Shown in pieces: positions 32,184 to 42,446 of a stretch of 64,000 nt of DNA (position 1 is its first letter; every line of letters starts with the position of its first letter). Under the pieces are notes generated by a model, which ran no database searches, was not told the origin of the DNA, and was given only the letters and a program-made list of their open reading frames with translations. A program made the translations under genes and the position numbers. This DNA is from Flavobacterium sp. LHD-80 (GTDB lineage: Bacteria; Bacteroidota; Bacteroidia; Flavobacteriales; Flavobacteriaceae): NCBI RefSeq assembly GCF_030929605.1, contig NZ_JAVFVS010000012.1, forward strand, positions 1-64,000. Direction: 5' to 3'.

Positions 32184-33608
32184 ATGCAGAAGATTCAGCT
32201 TTTAAGAAAAATGCGATTTCCAAATGTCTTTGTTCTTTTGTTAATTGTATTCATTACATGTGCTCTTTTAATTTGCATCAATTTCTTTACAATCAAAATT
32301 TTATCTGCCAATAGAGCTTATGTTAATGGCGAATCACATTATTCAAAAGGCCAAAAAGACGCTGCCCGACATCTAATCACTTACCTTTATACTGGAGATC
32401 AAAACCAGTGGAAATTATATATTGAAGAATTAAGTGTACCACAAGGCGATGGAATAGCCAGAAAAACACTTTTGAAAGCAGGCGACAACCAAATTGCCCG
32501 CCAAGGTTTTCTTATTGGACGAAATCACAAAGACGACTTAGACGATCTTGTTTGGCTTTTTGTTCATTTTAAAGAAGTTTCTTTTTTAGCGAAAGCGATT
32601 CATGAATGGGAAGAAGGTGACAAATTAATCTTCAAATTATTTGTAATTGGAACTGAAATCGACGCAAAAATCAAACACAATTCACTAACTGCTATAGAAC
32701 AGCGTAATTTTCTTGAACAAATAAGCGTTATAAGCGACAAACTCACCGTCAACGAACGTAATTTTTCGAATACACTGGGCGCTGGGACCCGCAAAATAAA
32801 AGATTTGCTGATTATCACCAACATTCTTTTCATCCTTATTATTGTCTGCAGCATCTGTCTATATTATTCTATAATGGTAAAGCGCTTGCTTGTTTCAAAA
32901 AAAGAGACCGAAGTTAAAAACGAAAATTTGATTCTGGTAAATCATGAACTCGATTGCTTTGTTTACAGTGCATCACATGATTTAAGATCTCCTATTACCT
33001 CATTGAAAGGCTTGATAAAAATTACTCAACTAGAAGATAATGTTTTGCAGATTAAAGATTACCTCAATTTGATGGAGCAAAGTCTAGCAAAACAAGATCA
33101 ATTTATAAGCGACATTATTGATTATTCTAAAAACAAACGCGCTCAAATCATTATGGAACCAGTGAGTTTAAGGGAATTATTTGAAGAAGCCATTTCTCAA
33201 TTGATGCATATTGAAAATGCCAGCAGAATTAAATTCACTAAAGAACTACTAGTTGATCAAATTCACAGTGACAGTTTAAGATTGAAAATTATCATCTCAA
33301 ATTTACTTTCAAATGCTATAAAATATGCCGATGCCAACAAACAAGAAATGCTTATATCTATTAAAACTTCAGTAAATGATGGATTTAATAAAATTGAAGT
33401 AACTGACAACGGAATTGGAATTAAAGAGGAATTTAAAGATAATATTTTTGAAATGTATTTTGGAACAAACAAAAACAAAGGATCTGGTTTAGGACTTTAT
33501 ATTGTAAAAGAAGCAGTTGAAAACATTAAAGGAAACATATCTGTAAGCTCACAAACTGAAATAGGAAGTAAATTTGTCGTAACAATACCAAACTATTATG
33601 CCACTTAA
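32184..33608 (+). CDS. Membrane sensor histidine kinase
   Basis: 474 residues. One helix at about 14-40, an extracytoplasmic helical domain (about 41-205; CHASE3-like in layout but not clearly so), a second helix (about 208-231), then the kinase core. H265 sits in VYSASHDLRSPITSLKGL, the phosphorylated site. NLLSNAIKYAD, DNGIGI and GSGLGLYIV are the ATP-binding boxes. No HAMP, PAS or receiver domain is obvious. The last 11 nt overlap the receiver gene (33598), so both are made together. The signal sensed is unknown. Confidence 0.9.
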   Translation: MQKIQLLRKMRFPNVFVLLLIVFITCALLICINFFTIKILSANRAYVNGESHYSKGQKDAARHLITYLYTGDQNQWKLYIEELSVPQGDGIARKTLLKAGDNQIARQGFLIGRNHKDDLDDLVWLFVHFKEVSFLAKAIHEWEEGDKLIFKLFVIGTEIDAKIKHNSLTAIEQRNFLEQISVISDKLTVNERNFSNTLGAGTRKIKDLLIITNILFILIIVCSICLYYSIMVKRLLVSKKETEVKNENLILVNHELDCFVYSASHDLRSPITSLKGLIKITQLEDNVLQIKDYLNLMEQSLAKQDQFISDIIDYSKNKRAQIIMEPVSLRELFEEAISQLMHIENASRIKFTKELLVDQIHSDSLRLKIIISNLLSNAIKYADANKQEMLISIKTSVNDGFNKIEVTDNGIGIKEEFKDNIFEMYFGTNKNKGSGLGLYIVKEAVENIKGNISVSSQTEIGSKFVVTIPNYYAT

Positions 33609-33990
33609 CCCAACATTTTTATTAATTGAAGATAATTTAATTGACCAGCTAGTCATTAAACAATTATTTAAAAAAGTACTTGATATAGACGAAGTGCATC
33701 TTGCCAACAATGGCAAAGAGGGACTTCAATGGCTTTTTTACAATTTAGAAACCTGCACGCCTTTGATTATCCTTCTCGATATTCAAATGCCTATTATGAA
33801 TGGTTTCGATTTTTTGAAGACATTCGATCAATTTGATGAAAAATACAAAAACGACATTCAAATTTATGTTCTTTCATCAACACTAGATCCAGATGAAATC
33901 AATGAGATCAAAAAAAATAAATATATTCGAAAAATGCTTGGGAAGCCTTTTCCTATTGAAGAATTTAAAGAAAACTTTTTCTCTGAATAA
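33598..33990 (+). CDS. Single-domain response regulator
   Basis: 130 residues forming only a receiver domain: acidic E11/D12, phospho-acceptor D61 in IILLDIQMPIMNGF, S93/S94 in place of the usual Thr/Ser, and K116 in MLGKPFP. There is no DNA-binding output. Such stand-alone receivers pass phosphate on or act by protein contact, for example in control of motility or phosphorelays. It overlaps the kinase gene by 11 nt, which makes a cognate pair likely. No histidine phosphotransfer gene is seen nearby. Confidence 0.9.
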   Translation: MPLNPTFLLIEDNLIDQLVIKQLFKKVLDIDEVHLANNGKEGLQWLFYNLETCTPLIILLDIQMPIMNGFDFLKTFDQFDEKYKNDIQIYVLSSTLDPDEINEIKKNKYIRKMLGKPFPIEEFKENFFSE

Positions 33991-33992
33991 AA

Positions 33993-35165
33993 CTATAGCT
34001 TTTTACTTTCTTCTTCCAAAATTCGGTTAACCTGCGAAAAGGCTCTTTCGTAATAAGGCTCTTTTGTTGAAGAAATCATAACACCACCGTGAGTTGAAGA
34101 ATGAACAAATTTAATTTCACCTTCAGTTACTTCTACAACCATTCCCACGTGATTAATATGGCGACGTCCGTTTGTTTTAAAGAAAATCAGATCGCCTTTC
34201 TGCGCCGCATCAGAATTGACTTTGCTTCCAATTCGAGATTGTTCAATTGAGCTTCTAGGCAATTTAATATCAAAGTTTCCAAACGTACAAAACATCAAAC
34301 CAGAACAGTCAAAACCAGCTTTTGTTGTACCTCCTGACCGATAACGAGTTCCAATGTTTTGGGTAGCATTTAAAATTAAGAGATCAATCAATTCTGAGTG
34401 ATTACTTACTCGAACCATTGCCGAATCGGTTTTCACATTCGTATTATCCGCTATTTGCGTATTTTCTTCCTGAATTGGTTTTACTTCATTTGCAGTTTGA
34501 ACTGAATTTAATGCCGCGGCATCTGCTTTTTCTTTAGAAGTTTTAATTTTTAAAACATATCCTACTGGAAGTTTACCTTTAATAAAAGGATTTTGTTTTT
34601 CTAATTCGGCAACCGTTAATCCATATTTCTTTGCGATTGCATATTTAGTTTCTTTTGGCTGAACCTCAACTACAACCTCAACATCTGTAGAATTTTCAGT
34701 AATTTGAGGAGTGTTTTCAGCAATTACAGCTGCATTTGAAGGAATATTTATTCGTTGTCCAATCTTTAATCCTTCGCTTTCAAGCGTTGGATTTGCTTTT
34801 TTTAATTCGTCAACTGAAACATTATATTTTTTTGAAATTCCCCAAAGTGTTTCTTTTGGTTGAACCTCATGAGAATCAGTATTAGCAATTCCAATTTTAT
34901 CAGCAGGTTTTACAACCGAATCTTTGTTATCAGAAGGCTTTACAGTGACTGATTTATTACTGTTTGGAATCAATAAAATCGAATTAAGTTTCAGTATTTT
35001 TGGTGCATCCGGATTTGCATCGATAATGTCTTTTGGCTTTACTCCGTATTTTTTCGCAATAACGGTAATATTTTCTCCTTTCGAAATTTTATGTTTGATG
35101 TATTTTTCTTGAGAAAAAACACCAACACTAAAAAAAAACATCAGTATTAATAATCTATAGGTCAT
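33993..35165 (-). CDS. Secreted peptidoglycan hydrolase: three LysM repeats plus NlpC/P60
   Basis: 390 residues. A signal peptide (LLILMFFFSVGVFSQ) is followed by LysM repeats at about 22-68, 96-143 and 168-212. Their cores are GENITVIAKKYGV, KETLWGISKKYNV and KETKYAIAKKYGL. A Thr/Asn-rich linker follows. The C-terminal NlpC/P60 domain (about 255-385) has the catalytic Cys in AGFDCSGLMF, the His in NHVGMVVEV and a further His in FVHSSTHGG. It likely cuts stem peptides of peptidoglycan in the periplasm. The gene ends 3 nt from the receiver gene, converging with it without an obvious hairpin. Confidence 0.92.
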   Translation of the reverse strand: MTYRLLILMFFFSVGVFSQEKYIKHKISKGENITVIAKKYGVKPKDIIDANPDAPKILKLNSILLIPNSNKSVTVKPSDNKDSVVKPADKIGIANTDSHEVQPKETLWGISKKYNVSVDELKKANPTLESEGLKIGQRINIPSNAAVIAENTPQITENSTDVEVVVEVQPKETKYAIAKKYGLTVAELEKQNPFIKGKLPVGYVLKIKTSKEKADAAALNSVQTANEVKPIQEENTQIADNTNVKTDSAMVRVSNHSELIDLLILNATQNIGTRYRSGGTTKAGFDCSGLMFCTFGNFDIKLPRSSIEQSRIGSKVNSDAAQKGDLIFFKTNGRRHINHVGMVVEVTEGEIKFVHSSTHGGVMISSTKEPYYERAFSQVNRILEEESKKL

Positions 35166-35408
35166 CCTTTATCATTTTATCTATCGCATTTTTTGAACTT
35201 TCGTATCTTTAAAACTCAAAAAAAGCTATTTTGTTATTTGGGGCAAGGCGAATTTAACTTTTTAAAGTAAAAAAAGCACAATTTTTAACAACTAATTTCA
35301 TCCAAATTAACATCTTCGGCATAAAAATTGAGCCAACTTTTTGAAATGCAGTTTTTTACATAATTCCCATAATTAAAGTTTTAATAGTAACTTAACATTC
35401 AAAAACTT

Positions 35409-36782
35409 GTGAAAAAATTACTCTTCGTTTTTCTTCTAATCCCATTATTATCTTCTGCACAAATTCCAAAGGGAATTGTAAGCACAGTAAATAATGAGCC
35501 TCTTGAGGGGGTAAATGTTTTTGCTTTATCAAGCAAAATAGGAACTGTAACCAATAAAAAAGGAGAGTTTTCAACGCTTTCTTTTTCAAATCTCAAAGCC
35601 GACGAAATTATAGAATTCTCGCATATTGGCTACACCACAACACGATTTTCATTGCGCTATTTAGCAAAACACAAATTCAAAATCCATCTTGAAGAAAGCA
35701 TCGAAAATTTATCAGGAGTAACAATTGCCCCTAATGCAAAACCAATTACAAGTCTTTTGTTCAAGAACTTAAGCCCTTTAAAAAATCCTATTTTTTCTTT
35801 TGGATCTATTTTGAAAGATGGCAAAATTTACGTTAGTGGTGGCGATGCTTATTCTGAAATTGATTATTTAGAAAGGGGCCGAACATTAAAAGCCGCTTAC
35901 AACATGGATGACTATCTCGTGGAACCTGCTAAACCTAAAAGGCACTATAAAAAATATCTTTCTATTTACGACATTGGAACTGACACCTGGGAAACTTCCA
36001 AATTAAACTTAAAAGCACGAGGCTATCACAACCTCCATTACTACAATAATTTGATCTATGTTTTGGGAGGAAAAAGAATTTTGGTCAATTCAATAAGCAG
36101 TTGGGAATATCTGGAAGATCAAATTGAGGTTATAGATCTTGACAAACCAACCATTAAATTAGATAATACCAATCCACATCAGGCTGTAGATTTTGCTTCA
36201 TTTACTTATAAAGACAATATTATTGTAATGGGCGGTTCTTTAAAAAGATCCGAGAAAGACAAAAAAGAATTTACCAATAAAGTGCATCTGTACAATATTA
36301 CATCAGGAAATTGGTATGAACTTGAACCTATGCCAACCGCAAAAGAAACTACTGGTATTTTGATTAATGATAAAATCTATCTCATTGGCGGAAATGATGG
36401 AAAAGCGATTTCTGAAATTGAAACTTTTGATTTAATAACTGAAAAATGGGAAACTGAAGGTCAATTATTTTCAGAATTAGAAAGACCAGCGATTACTTAT
36501 CATGAAAACATTATTTATTTTTTTGAAGACCAAAAAATGTATGCCTACAATATAAAAACCAAACAATTAAAAGAATATGATATTGATATTCAATTGAAAT
36601 ATACTGCCATGCATTATTATAATGACAAATTGTATCTTTTAGGAGGACGTTTTGAAAACAGCTACTCCAAAATACCTTCTTCAAAAGTATTTAGTATTGA
36701 TTTAGAGGAATTTAAAAACACTAGACCAAGCCGAATTAAAATTTTAGGGCAAGAGAAAAATTTAGCCAAATCAAACTATTAA
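35409..36782 (+). CDS. Exported kelch-repeat protein with carboxypeptidase-like N-terminal domain
   Basis: 457 residues, starting at GTG, with a signal peptide (LLFVFLLIPLLSSAQ). Residues about 20-105 form a CarboxypepD_reg-like domain (GIVSTVNNEPLEGVNVFAL, GTVTNKKGEFS, HIGYTT), as at the start of many Bacteroidota surface proteins. Then at least five kelch repeats follow, with recurring VLGGKR, VMGGS, YLIGGND and YLLGGRF strands and W-x6-L turns. That should give a beta-propeller. There is no TonB-dependent barrel and no T9SS C-terminal domain. It is divergent from the LysM hydrolase, but with separate promoters. Partner unknown. Confidence 0.82.
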   Translation: MKKLLFVFLLIPLLSSAQIPKGIVSTVNNEPLEGVNVFALSSKIGTVTNKKGEFSTLSFSNLKADEIIEFSHIGYTTTRFSLRYLAKHKFKIHLEESIENLSGVTIAPNAKPITSLLFKNLSPLKNPIFSFGSILKDGKIYVSGGDAYSEIDYLERGRTLKAAYNMDDYLVEPAKPKRHYKKYLSIYDIGTDTWETSKLNLKARGYHNLHYYNNLIYVLGGKRILVNSISSWEYLEDQIEVIDLDKPTIKLDNTNPHQAVDFASFTYKDNIIVMGGSLKRSEKDKKEFTNKVHLYNITSGNWYELEPMPTAKETTGILINDKIYLIGGNDGKAISEIETFDLITEKWETEGQLFSELERPAITYHENIIYFFEDQKMYAYNIKTKQLKEYDIDIQLKYTAMHYYNDKLYLLGGRFENSYSKIPSSKVFSIDLEEFKNTRPSRIKILGQEKNLAKSNY

Positions 36783-36802
36783 TTTTATTTTCGGATCTTA
36801 GT

Positions 36803-36837
36803 AAAAAAAATGCTCTGTGAAAACAGAGCATTTTTTT
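36803..36837. terminator. Two-way terminator between kelch and aconitase genes
   Basis: ATGCTCTGT-GAAA-ACAGAGCAT flanked by A-run and T-run. Confidence 0.92.
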
Positions 36838-36857
36838 ATATAATTGAACTTTAAAAT

Positions 36858-39122
36858 TTAAGCTTTTCCAGCCGCAATCAAGTTTAATGCAGAACCAGCA
36901 ACAAACCAGCCAATTTGACCTGCGTTGTAAGTATGGTTTGCCAAGATAATATCTTTTGTCCCATCGGCGTGAACAAACTCTAACGTTAATGGTTTTCCTG
37001 GAGCGAACTCAGTCAAATCAGTAAAGTTAATAGTATCATTTTCTTGGATTTTATCATAATCTGCTTCATTGGCAAAAGTCAATCCCAAAAGACCTTGTTT
37101 TTTAAGATTTGTTTCGTGGATACGAGCAAAAGATTTTACTAAAACCGCTTTAACTCCCAAGAAACGAGGCTCCATTGCAGCGTGCTCACGAGATGAACCT
37201 TCACCATAATTGTGGTCTCCCACAACGATAGACGGAACCCCAGCTGCTTTGTAGGCACGAGCAACAGCAGGAACAGCATCGTATTCTCCTGTTAATTGAT
37301 TTTTAACCGAGTTTGTTTTTTGATTGTAAGCATTTACAGCACCAATCAACATATTATTAGAAATATTATCTAAATGTCCACGGAAACGAAGCCATGGTCC
37401 AGCCATAGAAATATGATCCGTTGTACATTTTCCAAAAGCTTTGATCAATAGTTTTGCACCTGTAATATTTTTTCCGTCCCAAGCATCAAACGGAGCCAAT
37501 AATTGCAAACGTTCTGATGTAGGATTAACTACAACCTGAACTCCTGAACCATCTGCTGCCGGAGCTTGAAATCCCGGATCTTCAGCATAGAAACCTTTAG
37601 CAGGAAGCTCATCTCCTGTTGGAGCATCCAGCATTACTTCTTCTCCATCTTCATTAATTAGCTTATCTGTTAATGGATTGAAACCTAAATCACCAGCAAT
37701 CGCCATTGCAGTTACCAATTCTGGAGACCCCACAAAAGCAAGTGTATTCGGGTTACCATCCGCACGTTTTGAGAAATTACGGTTGAAAGAGTGCACAATT
37801 GTATTTCTTTCTTCTTTTTCTGCTCCTTCTCTGTCCCACATACCAATACATGGTCCGCAGGCGTTGGCAAAAACAGTTGCGCCAATTTTATGAAAAGTAT
37901 CAATAAATCCGTCTCTTTCAATAGTCGAACGAACTACTTCAGAACCCGGAGTAATGGTAAATTCTGCTTTTGTTTTTAAGTTTTTATCTGCTACTTGTTT
38001 AGCTAAAGAAGCTGCACGAGAAATATCTTCATAAGAAGAGTTTGTACAAGAACCTATTAAACCAACCTGAATTTGCAATGGCCAGTTATTTTTGATTGCC
38101 TCTTCTTTCATTTTAGAAATTGGCGTAGCTAAATCTGGTGTAAAAGGACCATTTAAATGTGGCTCTAATTGAGATAAATTGATTTCAATTACTTGATCAA
38201 AATATTGTTCCGGATTTGCATAAACTTCTGGATCTCCAGTTAAGTATGAAGCTACTTTATCTGCAGCATCGGCAACATCGGCTCTGTTTGTTGAACGCAA
38301 GTAACGGCTCATTGAGTCATCATAACCAAAAGTTGAAGTTGTCGCTCCAATTTCGGCACCCATATTACAAATTGTTCCTTTACCAGTACAAGACATTGCG
38401 GTTGCACCTTCGCCAAAATATTCAACAATAGCACCAGTCCCTCCTTTTACAGTAAGAATTCCAGCCACTTTAAGAATTACATCTTTTGGAGCTGTCCATC
38501 CTGATAATTTACCAGTCAATTTAACTCCAATTAATTTTGGAAATTTAAGCTCCCATGCCATTCCAGACATAACATCAACAGCATCGGCACCACCAACACC
38601 AATCGCTACCATTCCTAAGCCTCCAGCATTTACAGTATGAGAATCGGTACCAATCATCATCCCACCTGGGAAAGCGTAGTTTTCAAGTACTACTTGGTGA
38701 ATAATTCCGGCTCCTGGTTTCCAGAAACCAATTCCGTATTTATTAGAAACTGACGATAAGAAATCGAAAACCTCATTACTTTGCGTTTTTGCTCGGGCCA
38801 AATCGGTTGCAGCGTCAACTTTTGCCTGAATCAAGTGATCGCAGTGCACCGTTGTTGGAACAGCCACTTTAGATTTTCCGGCATGCATAAACTGCAATAA
38901 TGCCATTTGAGCTGTTGCATCCTGACACGCAACACGGTCTGGTGCAAAATCAACATAATCAACTCCTCTTCCAAACGCCTGAGTTGGATTTCCATCCCAA
39001 AGGTGATTGTATAAAATTTTCTCTGTTAATGTAAGTGGACGTCCAACAATCTCTCGTGCTTTATCAACACGATTTGGCATGTTTTCGTACACTTTTTTAA
39101 TCATTTCGATATCAAAAGCCAT
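36858..39122 (-). CDS. Aconitate hydratase, mitochondrial/AcnA-like type
   Basis: 754 residues, cytoplasmic, converting citrate to isocitrate in the TCA cycle. The 4Fe-4S cysteines are seen in GLIGSCTNSSYEDI and ANACGPCIGMWDR. The substrate-binding TVHCDHLIQAKVD and GTDSHTVNAGG segments are typical, and the swivelling domain contains NYGEGSSREHAAMEPRFLG. The length matches the mitochondrial type rather than the about 890-residue bacterial AcnA. It lies downstream of acnB on the same strand with a terminator in the 127-nt gap. Confidence 0.95.
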   Translation of the reverse strand: MAFDIEMIKKVYENMPNRVDKAREIVGRPLTLTEKILYNHLWDGNPTQAFGRGVDYVDFAPDRVACQDATAQMALLQFMHAGKSKVAVPTTVHCDHLIQAKVDAATDLARAKTQSNEVFDFLSSVSNKYGIGFWKPGAGIIHQVVLENYAFPGGMMIGTDSHTVNAGGLGMVAIGVGGADAVDVMSGMAWELKFPKLIGVKLTGKLSGWTAPKDVILKVAGILTVKGGTGAIVEYFGEGATAMSCTGKGTICNMGAEIGATTSTFGYDDSMSRYLRSTNRADVADAADKVASYLTGDPEVYANPEQYFDQVIEINLSQLEPHLNGPFTPDLATPISKMKEEAIKNNWPLQIQVGLIGSCTNSSYEDISRAASLAKQVADKNLKTKAEFTITPGSEVVRSTIERDGFIDTFHKIGATVFANACGPCIGMWDREGAEKEERNTIVHSFNRNFSKRADGNPNTLAFVGSPELVTAMAIAGDLGFNPLTDKLINEDGEEVMLDAPTGDELPAKGFYAEDPGFQAPAADGSGVQVVVNPTSERLQLLAPFDAWDGKNITGAKLLIKAFGKCTTDHISMAGPWLRFRGHLDNISNNMLIGAVNAYNQKTNSVKNQLTGEYDAVPAVARAYKAAGVPSIVVGDHNYGEGSSREHAAMEPRFLGVKAVLVKSFARIHETNLKKQGLLGLTFANEADYDKIQENDTINFTDLTEFAPGKPLTLEFVHADGTKDIILANHTYNAGQIGWFVAGSALNLIAAGKA

Positions 39123-39198
39123 AAGTCCTATATTATTTTTTGTTTTTTTATTTTATTTTGAACATGACAAGTTACAAAAAATAGGAGAGTTAAAAAAG

Positions 39199-39228
39199 AA
39201 AAAGCCCGAGTTTATCACTCGGGCTTTT
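39199..39228 (-). terminator. Terminator after acnB
   Basis: AAAAGCCCGAGT / ACTCGGGCTTTT symmetrical stem. It lies between the two aconitase genes and implies partial or full uncoupling of acnA from acnB. Confidence 0.85.
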
Positions 39229-39249
39229 GATATATTAATAATCGTAAGA

Positions 39250-42021
39250 TTACATTACTAACGATTTATTAGAAGGTGCAAATTTAGTCAAGTTAATACC
39301 TTCAACTGCTGTTGTATATTCAGCTAATGTTGGAGTTCTACCCAAAATTGTAGATAAAACTACAACTGGTGTAGAAGAAAGCAATGACTCTCCTTTTTTA
39401 CCTTCAGTATCTTCTACAACTCTTCCTTGGAAAAGACGCGTTGAAGTTGCCATAACAGTATCTCCTTTTGCCGCTTTTTCTTGGTTACCCATACAAAGGT
39501 TACAACCTGGACGCTCTAAATACAACATGTTTTCGTATTCTGTACGTGCTGCGCCTTTTGGAGCATTATCGTCGAATTCGAAACCTGAATATTTTTGTAA
39601 AACTTCCCAGTCACCTTCTGCTTTTAATTCATCTACAATATTGTAAGTTGGAGGAGCAACCACAAGAGGAGCATTAAATTCTACTTTTCCTGTTTGTGCT
39701 TCTACGTTTTTCAACATTTGAGCAAGGATTTTCATATCTCCTTTGTGAACCATACAAGATCCAATAAATCCAAGATCTACTTTTTTCTCTCCACCGTAGA
39801 AAGATAAAGGTCTAATCGTATCGTGAGTATATCTTTTTGAAACGTCAGCATTATTTACGTCTGGATCAGCGATCATTGGCTCAGAAATCTGATCCAAATC
39901 AACTACAACTTCAGCATAATATTTAGCATTTGCATCTGGAGTTAAAGCCGGTTTTTCAGCCGATTTAATTTCAGTAATTCTTTTATCTGCTTTGTTGATC
40001 AATCCTTGAAGAACGTGTTTCTCGTTATCCATTCCTTTATCGATCATGATTTGGATTCTGCCTTTAGCAATTTCCAATGATTCGATTAAAGTATCATCTT
40101 CAGAAATACAGATAGAAGCTTTTGCTTTCATTTCTGCAGTCCAGTCAGTAAATGTAAAGGCTTGGTCAGCAGTTAATGTTCCAATGTGAACCTCAATGAT
40201 TCTTCCTTGGAAAACATTTTCTCCTCCAAATTGGTGAAGCATTTGCGCTTGAGTAGCATGAACCACATCACGGAAGTCCATATACCCTTTCATATCTCCT
40301 TTGAAAGTTACTTTTACAGATTCTGGAATTGGCATAGAAGCTTCTCCAGTAGCCAATGCAAGAGCAACAGTTCCTGAGTCAGCACCAAAAGCAACACCTT
40401 TTGACATTCTTGTATGAGAGTCACCACCAATAATGATAGCCCACTCGTCAATAGTAATATCGTTAAGTACTTTGTGGATTACGTCAGTCATTGAATGATA
40501 AACACCTTTTGGATCACGAGCTGTGATCAAACCAAAATCGTTCATGAATTTCATCAATTTAGGAATATTAGCCTGCGCTTTTTTGTCCCAAACCGAAGCA
40601 GTGTGACAACCTGATTGGTAAGCACCATCAACGATTGGTGAAATTACCGTTGCAGCCATAGACTCTAATTCCTGAGCAGTCATAAGACCTGTAGTATCTT
40701 GAGAACCTACAATGTTAACTTCTACACGAACATCAGATCCCGCGTGCAATACTTTACCTGGAGCGATACCAACTGCATTTTTGTTGAAGATTTTTTCAAC
40801 TGCAGTAAGACCTTGTCCTTCGTACGAAACCTCTTTTGATGGAGCATATACTAACGGAGCTTCAACATTTAAAATTTTCGCTGCTAATGTTTGAAGTTTT
40901 TTACCAAAAACAATAGCGTATGAACCACCAGCCTTAATAAATTCCATTTTCTGAGGTGTAAATGCCTTAGAAATATCAATTAATTCCTGATCGCCGTTAT
41001 ATAATTTTTTCTCTTTAATGTTAATTGTCAAAACAGTTCCTGTAGCAACAGAGTAGGTTTGCTCTAGAATTGGTTCGTCATTTTCGTTACGAATAACATT
41101 TCCTTCTGCATCAACTTTCTTAACCCAGTTTTTAAGGTCTAAGCCAATACCACCAGTAACGTCAACAGTTGTAAGGAAAATTGGAGAAATTCCGTTTGTT
41201 CCACCAACAATTGGAGCAATGTTAACGAATGGAATGTATGGACTTGATTGTTTTCCTGTCCAAAGTGCCACGTTATTTACACCTGACATTCTTGAAGATC
41301 CTACACCCATTGTTCCTTTTTCAGCAATCAACATCACACTTGCGTCAGGATGTTGTGCTTGAAGTGCTCTAATTTCCTGTTGTGCTTGAGGCGTAATCAT
41401 ACATTGTCCGTGAAGTTCACGATCTGAACGCGAGTGCGCTTGATTGCCCGGAGAAAGTAAATCTGTCGAAATATCTCCTTCACCAGCGATAAAAGTAACC
41501 ACTTTAATTTCGTCAGCTACTTCTGGTAATTTTGTAAAGAATTCTGCTTGCGCATAACTCTCAAGGATTTCTTTAGCAACTTCATTATTATTTTTGAATG
41601 CCTCTACTAAACGATCCGTATCTGCTTCGTAAAGGAAAACTTGTGTTTTAAGAACTTTTGCAGCTTCTTTGGCAATTGCACCATCATTACCTAAAGCTAA
41701 ATCTAGCAAAACCTTAATAGAAGGTCCGCCTTTCATATGAGATAATAATTCAAAAGCAAAAGCTGGAGTAATTTCTTTTACTACAGACTCACCAAGAATA
41801 ATCTCTTTTAAAAACTTCGCTTTTTCACCAGCTGCGCTTGTAGTACCTGGCAAAGTATTGTAAATAAAAAACTTAAGAGAATCCTCTCTATATTCATTAT
41901 CTAAATCTTTAATTTGAGCAATGATTTCGCTTAATAATTCAGCTCCATCAATTGGCTTTGGGTGAAGTCCTTGGCCTTTTCTTTCTTCAATTTCGTTAAT
42001 GTAATCTTTGTAAGTATTCAT
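39250..42021 (-). CDS. acnB: Bifunctional aconitate hydratase 2 / 2-methylisocitrate dehydratase
   Basis: 923 residues with the AcnB layout: an N-terminal HEAT-like helical domain (about 1-160), then the swivelling domain placed before the catalytic domains. The cluster ligands are in GFIGSCMVHKGDM and ERPGCNLCMGNQEKA. The enzyme works in the TCA cycle and, in many bacteria, also in the methylcitrate path. AcnB can bind mRNA when the cluster is lost. Transcription starts at a likely -7 box at 42058-42051 on the minus strand. Confidence 0.95.
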   Translation of the reverse strand: MNTYKDYINEIEERKGQGLHPKPIDGAELLSEIIAQIKDLDNEYREDSLKFFIYNTLPGTTSAAGEKAKFLKEIILGESVVKEITPAFAFELLSHMKGGPSIKVLLDLALGNDGAIAKEAAKVLKTQVFLYEADTDRLVEAFKNNNEVAKEILESYAQAEFFTKLPEVADEIKVVTFIAGEGDISTDLLSPGNQAHSRSDRELHGQCMITPQAQQEIRALQAQHPDASVMLIAEKGTMGVGSSRMSGVNNVALWTGKQSSPYIPFVNIAPIVGGTNGISPIFLTTVDVTGGIGLDLKNWVKKVDAEGNVIRNENDEPILEQTYSVATGTVLTINIKEKKLYNGDQELIDISKAFTPQKMEFIKAGGSYAIVFGKKLQTLAAKILNVEAPLVYAPSKEVSYEGQGLTAVEKIFNKNAVGIAPGKVLHAGSDVRVEVNIVGSQDTTGLMTAQELESMAATVISPIVDGAYQSGCHTASVWDKKAQANIPKLMKFMNDFGLITARDPKGVYHSMTDVIHKVLNDITIDEWAIIIGGDSHTRMSKGVAFGADSGTVALALATGEASMPIPESVKVTFKGDMKGYMDFRDVVHATQAQMLHQFGGENVFQGRIIEVHIGTLTADQAFTFTDWTAEMKAKASICISEDDTLIESLEIAKGRIQIMIDKGMDNEKHVLQGLINKADKRITEIKSAEKPALTPDANAKYYAEVVVDLDQISEPMIADPDVNNADVSKRYTHDTIRPLSFYGGEKKVDLGFIGSCMVHKGDMKILAQMLKNVEAQTGKVEFNAPLVVAPPTYNIVDELKAEGDWEVLQKYSGFEFDDNAPKGAARTEYENMLYLERPGCNLCMGNQEKAAKGDTVMATSTRLFQGRVVEDTEGKKGESLLSSTPVVVLSTILGRTPTLAEYTTAVEGINLTKFAPSNKSLVM

Positions 42022-42050
42022 AATATATTAGAAGTATTTTTTTTTGTACG

Positions 42051-42058
42051 CAAATTTA
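42051..42058 (-). promoter_or_regulatory. -7 box of acnB
   Basis: Read on the minus strand, TAAATTTG is a perfect TAnnTTTG, 30 nt before the acnB start. The rest of the gene-free stretch 42059-42407 is AT-rich; it contains TATAACGTTATAGTTG near 42290, similar to a word before the amylase gene, and no clear gene. Confidence 0.5.
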
Positions 42059-42407
42059 GAGATTAAAGGTGAGAATTAAAAAGAATATAATGAAAGTCGC
42101 CTTTTCAAAAATTATTATTGCTAAAAAACGATTTTCACTGCTTGTTTTTGCCAAAATATCAATTTTGTATTAAAAAAATGAATTATTGATATTTTAAAAT
42201 CTTTTCATTAACAAAGTCGAAATTTGTTGTTATAAACTAAGTGAGATTTTACTTCTATTTTCGCAAAGAATAGTTCTAAATAAGAAATTATAACGTTATA
42301 GTTGTCTTTTTTTCGTCTTTAAAAAGGCTTTTTCAGAGCTAAAAATTTACACAAAATTTTCGTCAAAAAAATAAAATAAAAAAAATCTGATTTTTCAAAT
42401 ATTCTAT

Positions 42408-42415
42408 TAACTTTG
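42408..42415 (+). promoter_or_regulatory. -7 box of the XrtN operon
   Basis: TAACTTTG fits TAnnTTTG exactly, 32 nt before the start at 42447. CTG stands 18 nt upstream at the place of the -33 TTG. Confidence 0.5.
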
Positions 42416-42446
42416 TATCTCAAAGTACTTTTTAAAAAATATAACT

